From Galaxea fascicularis (lineage: Eukaryota; Cnidaria; Anthozoa; Scleractinia; Euphylliidae), in the NCBI GenBank assembly GCA_948470475.1, contig OX419346.1, positions 19,536,917-19,600,916 on the forward strand: a stretch of 64,000 bases of DNA, written 5' to 3'. The notes under the pieces were generated by a model. It was not told the DNA's origin, did no database searches, and was given only the letters and a program-made list of their open reading frames with translations. How positions within the stretch are numbered: the stretch's first letter is position 1; each line of letters opens with the position of its first letter. Made by a program: the position numbers and the translations under genes. This document shows positions 36,201 through 48,943 of this stretch, one piece after another.

Positions 36201-39200
36201 AGGCCACGAGGACACTTGGCGAAGTTACGGGGATTGTCGGCGACGTCTGAGGGACGATAGATGGCGTGTTGGAGGGTTTTGATGGACTGTAGACCGAGGT
36301 CGATGGAGGAGTATCGGTGGATGTCCTTAACCTACTATGGAAAATTGGTAAACTTTCGGGAATTGCATGTGATGTATCGAATATAGTTGGTTTGGGGTCA
36401 GAGATGATCGGCAAAGATGCCGAAGAACTCGTCTGAGTAGGAGCTACTGTTTTCGATCTCGCTGCTGTTGTTGTTGTGGTTGTTGTAACTGTTAATTGTC
36501 GTGCTGTTGGTAGCACTGTTGTTGTATCACCTGTGTATATCGTTGTGTTTGTTGCTGTTGCATCCTGTGACTTTGCTGGAACAGAAGGATGTGAAGTTGG
36601 CAATGAAATAGAACCTGGAATATTAAAGAGTAGTAAAATCAATATAGAGGGTGTTCGCTCACGCGACCAGCGGCCATATTTGTTTTCGGAAACCAGAGAA
36701 AGATTTTTCGTAACAGTAGAGTTCAATTCTACTCCTCCAACATGGCCACTGTGACTTCAAGTGAACACACTATATTTTTTTCCTCATAAACCATGTTAAC
36801 TATTAGAACATCTCAGAGCGAATGAGCAGTTGTTTTGTGAACTGACGAAAACAAAAACAGAACTTACAATTGATTGCTCCCTCTAATTTGAACAACAGTC
36901 TTTTCCAAGTAATGCTGCTTTTATTCCGCTTGACGCATTTTATGCTTAAATTGATGATTCGCCCTGTTACGAGATGCGCATTTGACACATTGCTGTTCAC
37001 CTGCAAGTAAAAAACGTTTCGTTACTACAGATCAGATGAACAGAAATTTCAACAGAAAGAGTTGAAAGACGTCGATTTGAGTAGTCTCAGATATGATGAC
37101 AAGTAACCATTTAGGATTTTAAAGTTGCTAAACTAGGGAAGTACCCCTTCTTAAATTCAAGTGAGATTAAACCTCTCAGAACTGGACGTAGGTCATTCCA
37201 CATTTGGGAAATGTAACTGGAATGAGTTTTATTAAATGCACCTTTAATTCACCATTCGTCACGATAACAAGTCAAGAAACAAGGTATTAAAATGTATGGA
37301 TATAAATTCGGTCATAAAATGGGAGAAGCCAGCCTTAAACCAACAGTTAAAACATGTGAATTTGACCCTTTCTAGTTCAGTAATTATGGTATCTTTATTA
37401 TCTGTGTATTTGTTATTTTTTTGGTTGATTGTTTTTTCTATTAGGATGGGGTCTGAGTATCCCGTAACCCATTAATGTTTGGCCCAAATATCCCGTATCC
37501 CGTTAATCCCTGTGGTTTGTATCCCTATGAAGCGCAAGACACTACTGATGATCTGATTGTGGGCAATATGTCTGGGTACTACATAATGACAAACTATCTG
37601 GAAGGGCCGATGTTTGATGTAAAATACAAATGATCGCGTGGGCAAGTATATTTTTTTTCATTTTTTGCGCCTTCAAAATTGATCAGTGAACCTATTTTAC
37701 ACTATTTTATTCTTTTAAAAAGTGACAACTTTGATGTTCGATATCCTAGAATTTCTTTTTAAATATCCCGTATCCGGTTAATTTTTCCAACAATTATCCC
37801 GTATCCCGATAACCCCTAATAGAGCTTCTTTCATGCTTTTCTTGCAACATTGTGATCTTTATAATTAACCTCCATTGTCTTTCTTTAAGTGTATTAATAT
37901 TTAAAACTTCAAATTGTAACGAACATTTGCAACTGAAGATAGAATATAGGTATGCCGAAACATGTAAACTTAAGAACGTTTTATTTTTAAAGTATGGATG
38001 TATATATAAGTACATACTATCTCGCGTTACTCACTTTCAGGCAGTACTTGTTGGGGTGGCCCTTTTTTAATTTAACAACTGTAAACGGACTGTTTTTGAA
38101 AAACTCTTTGTTACCATCGCATCCAGTGCTCCAGGATAGGCTTTGATTAACTGCACAAGTTTTCCATCTGTTTCGTATAAACACTTCTCTTTCATTTTCC
38201 CCGATGTTGATCATGCGTAATTCACTAACCTTTTTCTCATTTTTGAAAAATACATCGGTCTGATTTGCAAAGGCTAGAAAATAAAAGCAATTGCAAACAT
38301 TAATGAAGAGTTATTTACAAGCTACAGTCGTTCAAAATGTTTTTGCATGTTCTAAATTTAATCTGTGGGACGTCAAAGTATTCACACACTGTTTGATGAG
38401 CAAGGGACAAGCCGCTGGTGTGGTGGTTTATCTTTCCTCTGATTGCATCAGTAAATTGATTTTGAAAACGCAATTTAGGCGAATTAATATAATTTAACTA
38501 TTGGGGGGTATGTAATAAGTAATAAATAACCGTATATCATGTTATGTTTGCTTTGGTATTATTTTCCTTTCATTCCTAAAGTCGTATGGCGTCATTATCA
38601 TTTTTACGTTTTTCGTCGAATTGTCAGTCATGTCTGAATTCAATTGTTTTCGCGGAAATGAAAGCAAAAGTTTAAAGACCTCCTCTCAGTGCTGTTCGCG
38701 GGTAGCTGAATCGATTTGTATCGTTTTGTTCACTGTGTTCAGTCACACCAATCGGATTGTCCTATATGTTATAAATTCGTTTTTGGTTAAAATTTTTTTC
38801 AACCAGGGAAAATAAAAATAAAACTGGTGGTAAAACCAGGAAAAAATTTAAACCAAAACATGTACTTTAAAATATATGATACCTCAGTTGTAGATTAGTT
38901 ACTGGAGAAGAATATATACATAAAAATATTGAGTACTGTCGGTAATAACGCCCTGCTGAATATAAGGATTCTAAACAATGAGTAAACTACAAGGCTTTAT
39001 AAAACTTATATTTGATTTTCGAGGACGAACGCATGCACTGCGGTTCGAAACGCCATCGCTACTAAAGGGCAGGTTCAACCACACTTTCAACGAATATTTC
39101 CTGGTGGAAAAAACTGAGGACTGTTACTGATCAGGTATTCATTTTACACGTCTTTAAGTAAAATATCGTCGTCAATAGACCTTAGTGAACAAACAATAGG

Positions 39201-39618
39201 CTTGTGTTGAATCTTAAAGACTAAACTTCACTAAACTTGGTTCATTGTCTTTGAGATCCAAGACTGCTTACGGCTTCTGTTGTCACTATCACTTACCAAG
39301 GACGCTACGAACGTCGGAGTTCTTGAGACATTTCCACGTATTATTATTAAATATCAACGTCGCACTGTCATTAGAACACAAGCAATGGTAATGACTCGTG
39401 CTGTCACTGATGTCTTGAGCGTTGAATCTCGAACAATCACTGGTATGGCTTCCGTCGTGGCTAAAGAACGAATGATGAATCTTAAACGAGTCTCTGCTTC
39501 TCTGCCAACCATTCCTTCCACCTTCCCTTTTTCTTAAAATCTCAAATGTTTCTGAAAGGGCAAAGTCAGTAATGTGGATTAAAATCACGATGGTGAACTC
39601 AAACTTGAGTTTTTCCAT
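33298..39618 (-). CDS. Paralogue 6: multi-tyrosine-tail type I membrane receptor, 8 exons, 670 aa
   Basis: Exons: 39618-39297, 38273-38035, 37000-36868, 36614-36100, 35503-35358, 34981-34945, 34854-34764, 33827-33298; 2013 nt, in frame. Signal peptide about 1-22. The Cys-rich module to 107 keeps only four Cys: the usual IPxSxC is IHHSFF, and CxCxC is CLC. Second Cys module 108-231 (WSTGCDGN; exon 3 GRIINLSIKC). Mucin-like stalk about 172 aa. Membrane helix about 421-445, then FYRRCHSK. The cytoplasmic part holds QNLYKTL (exon 7), DHYACLNIPEGSNIYG, three YNVLEE motifs each preceded by P-V or P-I, YTAL, YGTI and YLSL; eight Y-x-x-[LI] in all. This is the cleanest version of the E-P-V-Y-N-V-L-E-E repeat. 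The acidic residues around each Tyr suit Src- or Syk-type kinases (inference). Confidence 0.84.
36655..36775. repeat. Fold-back element in intron 3 of paralogue 6
   Basis: gtgttcgctcacg...cggccat on the left pairs imperfectly with catggccactgtg...gtgaacac on the right. Non-coding. Confidence 0.5.
37441..37820. repeat. ATCCCGTATCCCG repeats in intron 2 of paralogue 6
   Basis: Two clusters (37441-37511 and 37742-37820) of ATCCCGTATCCCGTTAA-like words, inverse to the GCGGGAT words at 31284-31446. The sequence between the clusters is AT-rich and unremarkable. Confidence 0.55.
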
Positions 39619-40072
39619 TTATGGGATGTCTTATGTATTTTTGTGATGTAACTTATGATCGAAAGTATCAGTCCCACAGTGATTAGTTTTGATTTTGAAA
39701 CGTAAACGTCATATGAATGACAGGAAAGGGAAGCCAGCTTCAAGAGGGGTCTGGGACCATCTGAGCGTCATTGTGTTTGTTTGTGGTTCATGAACGATGT
39801 TAGGTGCGAACACCCCCCAAAAGTGTTATTTCCTGCTAGACTGTGCTTCACTTACGGAGAAATAGTCTACGTTACGTAGAAGCCGATACTGATATTACCA
39901 GTTCAGAGTAAAAGCATTACCCTTGAATTATGTGATAGTTGATAGTTGCCCTTGATCCAACACGTACAAACACATTTTTTTTATCTTGACATTTTGTGAA
40001 TTGTAAAAAAATCAATCTTAGTTTACGTATGCCGATCACGTAGATTTTTAATTCACTAGTTGGTTAAATTTA

Positions 40073-40713
40073 AGCCTGGTTTCCATATGATCGCAAACGA
40101 TCGCGGTTCGCAGATCGCAGATCGCAGATCGCAAATGATTGAAGAGAGTGCTGGTTCCATATAATCGCAAACGATCGCAACGCAAAGTTTTATCACACAT
40201 TTCGGTCTTAGGAGATTATGAAAATTACGGGCTGTGGGCAATTCTGTGGCTTGAATTGATCCGGTGAAATGGAAAATTCTCACTGAACAGAATATCGCCG
40301 CGATCTAAATGGTAGCTCTCTCGTTCGCTACAGTATCTAGGACTATTATTACCACTTGAAGAATTTTGCCTTCGCATCTTCCGCATATATCTTGAATATC
40401 TTCCCAATTCAAGCCCATCCTTTTTCTCTATTTGTATATCCTTTAAATATTTTACTGTTGTGGTAAGACAGGGCAGCTATTCATAACTGTCTCTTAACTG
40501 ACGCTACTGTCTTCGCGCATTGCCGCATCATGGCGATTGTTGCTCTAAACAGACGCTCGAGCCTTGTTTCTATCAAACATAGCTCAGAATACGGCATATT
40601 ATGGGATGTATTTCGATCGCAGATCGCAGTTGATCGCCGACGATCGCAGAAGGGTGTTTCCATATGATTGCAGACAATCTAAAAACGTTCTGCGATCATA
40701 TAGAAACCAGGCT
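40073..40713. repeat. MITE with AGCCTGGTTTC TIRs and TTA target duplication
   Basis: agcctggtttccatatgatcgca on the left and tgcgatcatatagaaaccaggct on the right are inverted with about one mismatch. TTA flanks both ends (40070-40072 and 40714-40716), typical of PIF/Harbinger-type insertions. The interior has repeated GCAGATC words and no transposase. Confidence 0.82.
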
Positions 40714-41292
40714 TTAACTTCACATGGAAATGTAAACGTAAATTAAAAGTTGTAGCTTGAGAGGGTAAAACCACTAACAAGTTACGGTAGTCGTTTACAA
40801 AGACAGAAAATGATTTCGTGATAATTGATGTGGCTCGCAGAATATTTGTGATATCCCTGCTAATTCAAGCAGCATTTCGACGGTTTCTTTTGCCAATGAC
40901 TACGGAAACTCCTTCGCTTGATTACGTCTTAGAAATTTGGCTTTGTCTCAGAGACATAACCGTGAATATGCTTTCTTAAAGGAATTGAAAGATCCCACTT
41001 TTATAACCTGCACTGAACTGAAAAAAGCAAGTTCAAAACTAAACACTTTCTATTCTAAACTGGTGAGAATCGTCGGCTGGTTTCGATAACTACACTCAAA
41101 CGTGACTCCGCGTCGCGTGTGGTCAGTAGAATGTTTGCATAACCACAATCGATGACATTAATATTGGATCCTCGTTCTATTCGAAATCATTGGAAGCTGT
41201 CTTCTTGAGCTCCTGCATTTTTTCTTTTTTTTTTTTATTTACTGCCAGAAATGTTGCGGCAGGGTGAAACAAGGTTTCCTGTTTAGCTGTGA

Positions 41293-41409
41293 ACAGTCCC
41301 TCTTTCTTTCGATCGTCGATCTTCCGCTCGCCCTAATTTCCACTCGCACATAGTTTGCGCTCGCTCCCAAGATCTTCCATGTCTTCGATCGAAAGAAGGA
41401 GGGACTGCT
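41293..41409. repeat. Fold-back element
   Basis: acagtccctctttctttcgatcg on the left pairs with cgatcgaaagaaggagggactg on the right. Probable small MITE with a GC-rich centre. Confidence 0.7.
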
Positions 41410-41847
41410 CGCAGTCCAGTGAAGAACTATCTTAGATTACTCTGTGCACTTCTGTAAGACGGAATACGGCAACATCTGATGTTGTGCTCTCGATTTTTTG
41501 GTTCAGTCTTCTATTGTTTACGTTCTACTTTCGAAAGACACTTGAAAACAAAGTAAATAATATTAGTTTAGTATGCCACAAGTGGATCGTTCTTTTTGAG
41601 GGCCTGAAGCGGTAAACATCTGAACAATTAAAGTTAAGGCAAAATGACTGCGGAGGCGCGGTGTGAACGTTCTGGCTGAAAGCAGTCCTTTCAGGTTCTA
41701 GCTTCTGACGTCACGACTTTTCCACATACAAGATACCTTTCTACAAATCGTGTCTCCTCATCCGAGTGAAGACATAGGAATCAGCAATAAACGTGTAGTA
41801 ACCGGTGCTAACCATTCAATAACCTGGCATTTTGTTTTAGGTGAGCG

Positions 41848-41849
<2 letters not shown>

Positions 41850-41879
<30 letters not shown>

Positions 41880-41903
41880 AGGAGGAGGGGGGGGGGGGGG
41901 GGA
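41850..41903. repeat. GT microsatellite followed by a G run
   Basis: (GT)n of about 13 units, then GGAGGAG and a run of about 17 G. Possible Z-DNA or G-rich structure, and a likely sequencing-error spot. Confidence 0.85.
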
Positions 41904-42024
41904 GGGGAGAACAATAGCTTCTTCATGCTAATTAACCTCGGCCGCTTTGTTAGCATTGTCTGATGACGTGTAAGTGTTTTGGTTCAATTTTATCCTTGGT
42001 TTACATATAACTACCGTAGGTTTC

Positions 42025-42262
42025 AATTAAGTGTCGTAAAACCTATTCAATTACTCTGACCAATCACAAGATACGAAGACTCCTCAGTGAACCAATCACA
42101 ATTTAAAGTAGCTACATGCGACCTGCGCAGAGATATGCGCGCGCATAACTGGCGATTGGTTTGATTTTGCTTTTCATTGGCTGAGAAAATGGCACGAGTT
42201 TGGTCAACCAATCACAGAACGAAGTAGAACCAAAGCAAAAGTGAATTACTCTGTGAACTTTG
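42025..42262. repeat. CCAATCA-rich dispersed repeat, copy 1
   Basis: Begins aagtgtcgtaaaacc and ends attactctgtgaac. It includes accaatcac, gcgcgcataact and tcattggctgagaaa words shared in order with 45221-45475, and more weakly with 53112-53300. Confidence 0.65.
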
Positions 42263-42833
42263 TTTTTAAAAATAGAATTTGCACCGAGGATAAAATTGAA
42301 CCACAACGTGCGATGTATGATTTTCCTGCGCTTTGCAGCTCCTGTCTGTCGATGTGTCCCGAAATAGCAAGGGATTTTTGTAATTTTCAAACCTCAGAAA
42401 TATTTATTACAAGCCCAATTTATTCGTATACGGGCATTCTAATCGGATTGTTGTATGATCCGAATATACTTTTCTTAACTTGAAACATCCATAAAGTTAT
42501 TTTCGTCCATGATATAACTGACCATGGGCATCGTGAACAATACATTTTATGTACTTTTATGACCCTTACTGAGAAGAGGTTGTTCTCGACGTGGCAACAT
42601 GGCAGGTTTGCATGGCTTAGCACAACACGCTAAACACCTCACGAATTCTGGAAAGCAAACGTGTTCTTCTGCACAGTTAGTTTTTGTTCTCTGTGAACAG
42701 CAATATATTCAACGTCTCCACGGAGATCGATATTTCCTACCCAACACTTTATGTGGTCAGCAATTCATCACGCTATGTAAGGCTTTCATTCGCTGTTTGA
42801 AGAAAGTATCCTACTATGCCAGTGCGTCACTGA

Positions 42834-45800
42834 TTACAACTCGTCACTTGTCACTACCTTTCGTTCTAAAACAAGTTCTTTAAGGACATTTTTGACGAAA
42901 TCTTTAGTAACAAAATCATCGTCATCTTCCGATTCGCAGGTATCACGCTCATCATCTATAACACTGTACACGGGTTCATTAATGTTCTCTGAGTCTTCAT
43001 TTGCCACTGCAGCCTCCTGACGTGATCGTTCCAAGGTGTTGACATAAATGACGTCAGAAATGCGACCGCCATAATCAGATTCATTTGAAGAGTCGTTACC
43101 AGGTTCCTCCAAAACGTTGTACACTGGCTCCGCTCCAACGTCAACAGGATTCTCCGCAACAAAGCTATTTCTTTTGCTTAACAGTCCGCTGTTGCGTCCT
43201 TTAACAACACCCCGACTACACCTCTCTGCGGTGTTACCGTAATTACGATCGCCGTCAGAAATAATTTCTTCATGATCAGGCTCCACCACTTTCTCGTGGT
43301 AAGACTCCTCTAAAGCATTATACACTGGCTCCTCACTTTTGTTAACTGGCTCCTCTAAAGAAGCGCTATAATTTTGGTAGATTATTTCGTCTTCCTCCAA
43401 GACGTTGTAAAATGGTTCCAGGATGATTGTATGCCCATAGATATTTTGGCCCTCTGGAATGTTTAGTGGTGCATAGTGATCCTCCTTCGTATCCTTCTCA
43501 TCTCTGTCTGTTCCCCTCTTAAGGTGTGTGTTTCCTGTGGGTGAATGCTGGAGTGCTTTGTAATGTGGGCCATAAATTGCTGTTAAATAAGATGAGAATA
43601 ATTAGTAACTTTTCTTAGAAGGTAGCCTTTCAGTAACGAGTATTTCTGAGGGACAAAGTCCACACTTCTTGACAATGACAGAAAATCTCTTATTTATACA
43701 CCCGCGTCGCCAGGGTGCGGTGAAAATCGCATGTGTAGCAACCTTCGCGCATTTGACGCGATGGTGGCAGCTAAAAACAACCGCAGTAAAACTTCGCGAG
43801 AAATTCAAAGAGTTGAATTTTTCGCGACAAAATCACGAACTTTGTAACTCGAGTAGCTACCACCGCGCGCCGGCGACGCGACAATTGAAAAGAAATCCCG
43901 TTACCATCGCAAGCAAAAAAGTCGCTCGTGTAGCTGCGGCTTGAGAAAAAACCCAGCTTAATTATATGTAACTGTTCAAAAAGGAAACAAAGTGTTGTTG
44001 GTGAGAGTTAAGAATTTCTTAAACAATTTCCTTAGAAGGACACCGCCATATATAATAAAAGACAATAACCTGCCCGTTTGAGGGAGTAACCAGTCTCGGA
44101 GAAACCCCTGTCAAGGGCTGCTCCTGGAAAGAAAAAATCTCTAAAATGCGGGACACGACTTGTAGATTAACACCAATTTTAGGTGAATATATATGATGCC
44201 TCCCAGGAAAAAAGACCCTCTTGGCTTTCCTTGACTTTTTTACAATGGATATTTTCGTAGGAACAAGCTACTTACGTGGTTCTTCAAGGCTGAGTGATCG
44301 GTACAAGTTTTGTTCATCCGTTTCGTACGCTTTATTAAACTGCGAGCCACGTGTAATTACTAAATCATGAATCCCTGTATTTACTGAATCCTGAAACAAT
44401 ATTGATAGAGAACAGAGGAACTGAAAGTCTTGTTTCGCTGAAACACTTTTGCAGTTATTAGCAATTGCAACTGAAGAAAATATTTTTTACCTGACTTGTT
44501 GTACTTATGACACTCGGACGCGGAGGCTTTCTGCAGACAAGATAACATAAGATCACAGTTAGGAATAGTTTCTCTTGGAGGATTATGTTGGAGCATATAC
44601 TTTGAACAAGAAATGATTTCCTTTTCCCCACCCCACCCCACCCCTATTTTCTTTCTTTTCTCATGGTGGCGTCTTCTTGTTCCTTTTTATCGTGATTGTG
44701 AAGTAGAGGTGATTTAAAATGATACATCTAAGTGTGATACAGCTGGTTTCTGAATCCGGATAAACGCGTTTTGCCAGTCAACAATGTGCCATTGTGATGC
44801 CTTATAATATTTGCCATACAGCAGTTTTCAGCAAAGTTTTCCGGGATAAAAAAGCATAATTATTCTTCGTTTTCAAGCACGTGAAAAGGCGGCCATGTTG
44901 GTGGTCAATTTCGTTTTTCAAAACTTGCATAAAAATAAACTTTAATTCCCAGCGGAAAGACAGGCTATTGTTCTTGACCGCCAACATGGCCGTTAAAACT
45001 TTATCAGCCATGTATAAAACAGTAACATTTCAATTACCTCATATGGCGGCGTCCTAAAACTAAGCACACAACGAGGATAATAACGAATGTGGCTGAGCCC
45101 GCTATTCCTGCGATGAGACCAACAGACATTGGACTGTTATTGCCTCTGTTTTCTTCACTACCAGCGCTTGGAGGAGACTGGAGGGAATATTGCAAACCAA
45201 AGACATTTAGAGTGATTTTCGATTGAGTGTCGTGAAACCAAACCCAAAGCAATTACTCTGATTAATAACAAGAGAGGCAAGTGGGCTCACTGAACCAATC
45301 AGAATTTGAAGTAATTACATCCAGCTGGCGCAAAGCGCGTGAAAATGCGCGTGTGCAACTCGCGAGTGGTTATGGTTTTGCTTCTCATTGGCTGAGAAAG
45401 TAGCGTAAAGGTAGTTTTGTCGACCAATCACAGAGCTTGTGTTCATGTTCATGTTCATGTTTATTACTCTGTGACCTTAACACCCAAACAAGGTAAAAGA
45501 AAGAAATCAGTGTATTTGAAGATTATCACAGGGCGTTAGCCAATTAAAATCGATTTAATTTAAATTATTTTGTTTATTTGTTTGTTCGTTTTTGTTGTTT
45601 TCCTCTTCACTCTTCTCATTGGTAAAAGCAGCTCAGTTAGCTTTGAAAGCCAAATTCATTTTATTGAAAAGTGTTTTTAAACTTGCACCCAAGTTTGGTA
45701 TCTGCGTGTGTTGCTCTACACAAGTGTATTTCTTACAGTGGTTGGTTGGGCATCTTGACCACGTGTTGTCGATTGAGGAAGAACAACAGTTGCTCGACTT

Positions 45801-48609
45801 CTCGAGGTACTTGATGAAGTAACTGAGATTTGCGGTTGGCCAGTGAATATGGTGGAAGAGGCAGTGAAGGTGGTGGATGTAGTTATAGTCGATATATTGA
45901 CAGAGGTGATGGGCAAAGAAGTCGTTTGACCAATTGTTGCGGCAGTTTTCTTCTCTTCTGAAGTTGGTTTTGCAGATGTTGATAGTAACAAAGACAAAAC
46001 CGCCCCTGGCGATGGGGCTCTCGTGACCAAGGACTCTGAAGATAGACCTTTGATGAAAGAACAGGAAAACGTAATGGGCTTTAATACAAATTCCTTAACT
46101 TGGTTGGTTACTCTATTTACTCTCTATTCTGTAATAGGTAACGCAAGAGGACGACAAATAACAATATGTTATGACGTGAGAAGACTGAATTGTCCCTGTG
46201 TCCCTCAGCTGTAGGAATTCGGAAACATCGGCGCAAATTGAATAAAGGATTGAGCAGGTAACAAAACATAGTAAATAAATAGTTGATAATAATGATAACG
46301 ATAATGAGGAAAAAGCCATATCATCCTTCATTGAATGGATTGAAAAAAGATGAAAAAATATGAATCCCTATTCTCCTTGCGCTTGCTTTGAAACTCTTAG
46401 GGGAATTTGGTAACTGAACTAAAATAGCCGTGAAATAATGAGAAAATGGTGGCCAAAACCTGGCCAGTTACTTACAACTGGTGTTCCCCACCAGCTTAAA
46501 CAGAATCCGTCGGCTTGGTTCACGACCATTACACGTGATAGCAAGCTTGATGATTTTTCCACGTAATAATTCTGTATTTGATACACCACTATTCACCTGC
46601 AAAAGAAAAAAGCGCGGTCAGTCATTAAAGTGACCAAGTAAAGGGCCAAAATGCTCTTTTCATACTCGGGAACTGATCTTGTTCAAATCAGCCTTCCTGT
46701 TCTATCGATGAACGGGATTGGAACCAGTCAGTAATAACCTCGCCATTCCCTATTTCTTTTCCCAAGTCATGGATGAAGGTTTACAAAGCTTTTTATCTCG
46801 CACACGGTTTTAAATGCAGTAGTGGACGCTGTAGCTTCAACTGTGTCGATTCACAGCATAGTTTTATTGTCAAGTTGATCATTACCCACGCTAAACCTTT
46901 TGAAACTAATTGAACCGCAACTTAAGGAATTCGTACCTTAAGAGAGTAGAAATTGTTTGCGTTACTGCGACTTTGCAGTGTGAATAAATTGCTACTGAAT
47001 GGGATGTCCACACCGTCACATGCAACGTAGCGGGAAGACCCCTGGTCTACTTCACAGTTTCTCCCTAATGCCTGAATACTGGCACTATCGTTGATGTCTA
47101 GCATACACAGAGAACTGTCTTTATTCTCGCCGGAAAAAAATCGGTATGAAGAATAATCGTGCCCTGTGGAAAAAAGATCAAGTTAAATGAAAACAAACAG
47201 AAATAGAAACACTTTATTACACTCTCCTTATACTGAGCTATTCTGTCGTAATAATGAACAGAACTGCAAAAACAAATGTTAAGAAGAAAAATAAACGTTA
47301 AATTCAAATATGATGCTTGATTAGTGGCATAAAATTAAATTACATACTTAAATATTTATATGTAACCATTAATATTATTGGCAACTTTGATGTTCCTGGG
47401 TTTATTGTGAAAAAGTACGGTTTGCGTCCAGAAAAGCAAGGTTTGTTGGCCTGCAGCTAATCTGCACTGACATCTCAAGCGAAACGCAAGAATTAATTAC
47501 GATAAGAACGTGTCATGGGACTTGGCAAAATGTGATCCTTGTCACGGAGTTTCTTGATATAGGCACGAGATTCGTGCAATACTATTCTGGCGAATATCGT
47601 TCGTTATATTAAGCTAGAAAGCACTGCAGCTGATATAGAATGAGTGAAGTTAACTTATTCTATACCTTTCAAAAGAATCTACTTCATGGTTGAGAACGTA
47701 TCAAGTGAAGTAAAAAAAAAAATGTCTAACTGTTTCCTTCCTTCGCCGTGAAACCGGAACCCCAACTGTACGTAGACAAGCAGAGTATTACTTTAGATGC
47801 TTTTTGTTACGCTTTGAAAGATGGTTCTACCTCCTGTGTAGATGAAATCTTAAAATGTGATCATTCTGAAATGAAAGCTACTGAGCAGTACTTTCCTGTG
47901 GTGCTGTTTATTATGCTGTACAAGGTGGTTCTAACTTTTGAGTCTGTGGATGAAATCCTAAAGTGTGACCATTCAAATGAAAGCTACTGAGCAGTACTTT
48001 CCTGTGGTGCTGTTTATTATGCTGTACAAGGTGGCTCTAACTTTTGAGTCTGTGAGTGCAATCCTGAAGTGTAACCATTCTACTGGGCATTATGGTTTTC
48101 ATTTTCTGTTTCCTCGGTTTTTTGTTTTCATGGTTCTCAACAAGATAGACAATTTGCAAATATTAGGTATTTAACTACTCATAAGACTCACGTGGACCGG
48201 TCATAGACAAAAGTTCTCTCTGTTATTTTAAGTGTAGAACTGGAGCTATCTTAACTTTAAAACTTTTCTGTCTTTTAATTAATTACTTACCTAGAACGTC
48301 CCGAACTTTGGAGTTCCTTAGACATGTCCATTGATTTTTATAGAACATAAACGTAGCGTTCTCTCTAGAACATGAACAAATGCATTGTTGGCTGCCATTT
48401 CCACTGGCTCTCGCGTTAAATTTGGCGCAAATCGTAGAGCTAGTTTCTGTTGGACGACAAAGTGAAGGAGGAATCTCGAATGTATCTGTCCATTTTTCCA
48501 CTCCATCTTCCGTATTTACTCTTCTAAAAATCTCGAACACCTCTGACCTCGTGTTAAAACTCAGGTAAATTAAAACAAAAGCGGTAAATTCGATTTTAAA
48601 TGTCTGCAT
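42834..48609 (-). CDS. Paralogue 7: multi-tyrosine-tail type I membrane receptor, 8 exons, 672 aa
   Basis: Exons: 48609-48291, 47163-46937, 46596-46476, 46047-45737, 45177-45038, 44530-44491, 44390-44276, 43579-42834; 2019 nt, in frame. I chose the ATG at 48609 because it starts a clean signal peptide (MQTFKIEFTAFVLIYLSF); an upstream in-frame ATG at 48714 adds 35 non-hydrophobic residues. Cys-rich module to 106 with CICSC and NATF. Second Cys module 107-222 (NCEVDQGSSRYVACDG; exon 3 GKIIKLAITC). Stalk about 104 aa. The exon 4 acceptor was set at 46047 because the nearer AG would give an in-frame TAG. Membrane helix about 345-367. Motifs: YRSL, YKAL, YAPL, YNVL twice, YNAL, YSVI; YVNT could bind a Grb2-type SH2 domain. 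The DHYAPLNIPEGQNIYG block is shared with 6. Probable SH2-docking receptor (inference). Confidence 0.82.
44889..44998. repeat. Fold-back element in intron 5 of paralogue 7
   Basis: ggccatgttggtggtcaa on the left is matched by ttgaccgccaacatggcc on the right, with one mismatch. Small MITE candidate. Confidence 0.65.
45221..45475. repeat. CCAATCA-rich dispersed repeat, copy 2
   Basis: Shares aagtgtcgtgaaacc-like, accaatcag, gcgcaaagcgcg and tcattggctgagaaag words with copy 1 in the same order and spacing, and ends in attactctgtgac. It contains a (TTCATG) triplet repeat near 45440. It lies in intron 4 of paralogue 7. Confidence 0.65.
47841..48062. repeat. Tandem duplication, period ~108 bp, just over two copies
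   Basis: gatgaaatcttaaaatgtga at 47841 recurs at 47949, with a weaker third start near 48054. The intervening gctactgagcagtactttcc is identical in both full copies. It lies in intron 1 of paralogue 7. Plus-strand ORFs crossing it are a by-product. Confidence 0.85.
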
Positions 48610-48943
48610 TTTGTCAGAAGATACGAACTCGCGTGTTTGCTGTGTCCTGTCGCTACTTCTCGAACAATAACCCCGTTGACAACAGCTGTAGATAAGCCTC
48701 TGATATGCTTTCACAAATTGAAGATACTACATAACCTCCGTTTGAATTTTATTACAAGCAAACGTGCTAAATTTGTTATTTCAATTTAAAGCCTCATAAA
48801 GTACCCGGGAAAGTACCTATTGTTCTGCTGACGGTTTGACTTCATCACTTCCTGTAATTTACTGACCTCAAAATATCTTCAGCGTAAAATATTACGTCAG
48901 CACTGAAACGCAAATTTGTAAATTTAGGTCTCGTTCTAGTAAG

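Larger units (their letters stand above)
39619..42833. other. Spacer between paralogues 7 and 6
   Basis: Holds a 641-bp MITE (40073-40713), a fold-back element (41293-41409), a GT microsatellite and a dispersed repeat copy (42025-42262). No gene of the array or other recognisable gene is seen. Confidence 0.45.

Noticed and set aside
48610..48714. Upstream ATG (48714) as the start of paralogue 7
   Set aside because: It would put 35 polar residues before the signal peptide; the ATG at 48609 aligns with the starts of the other copies.
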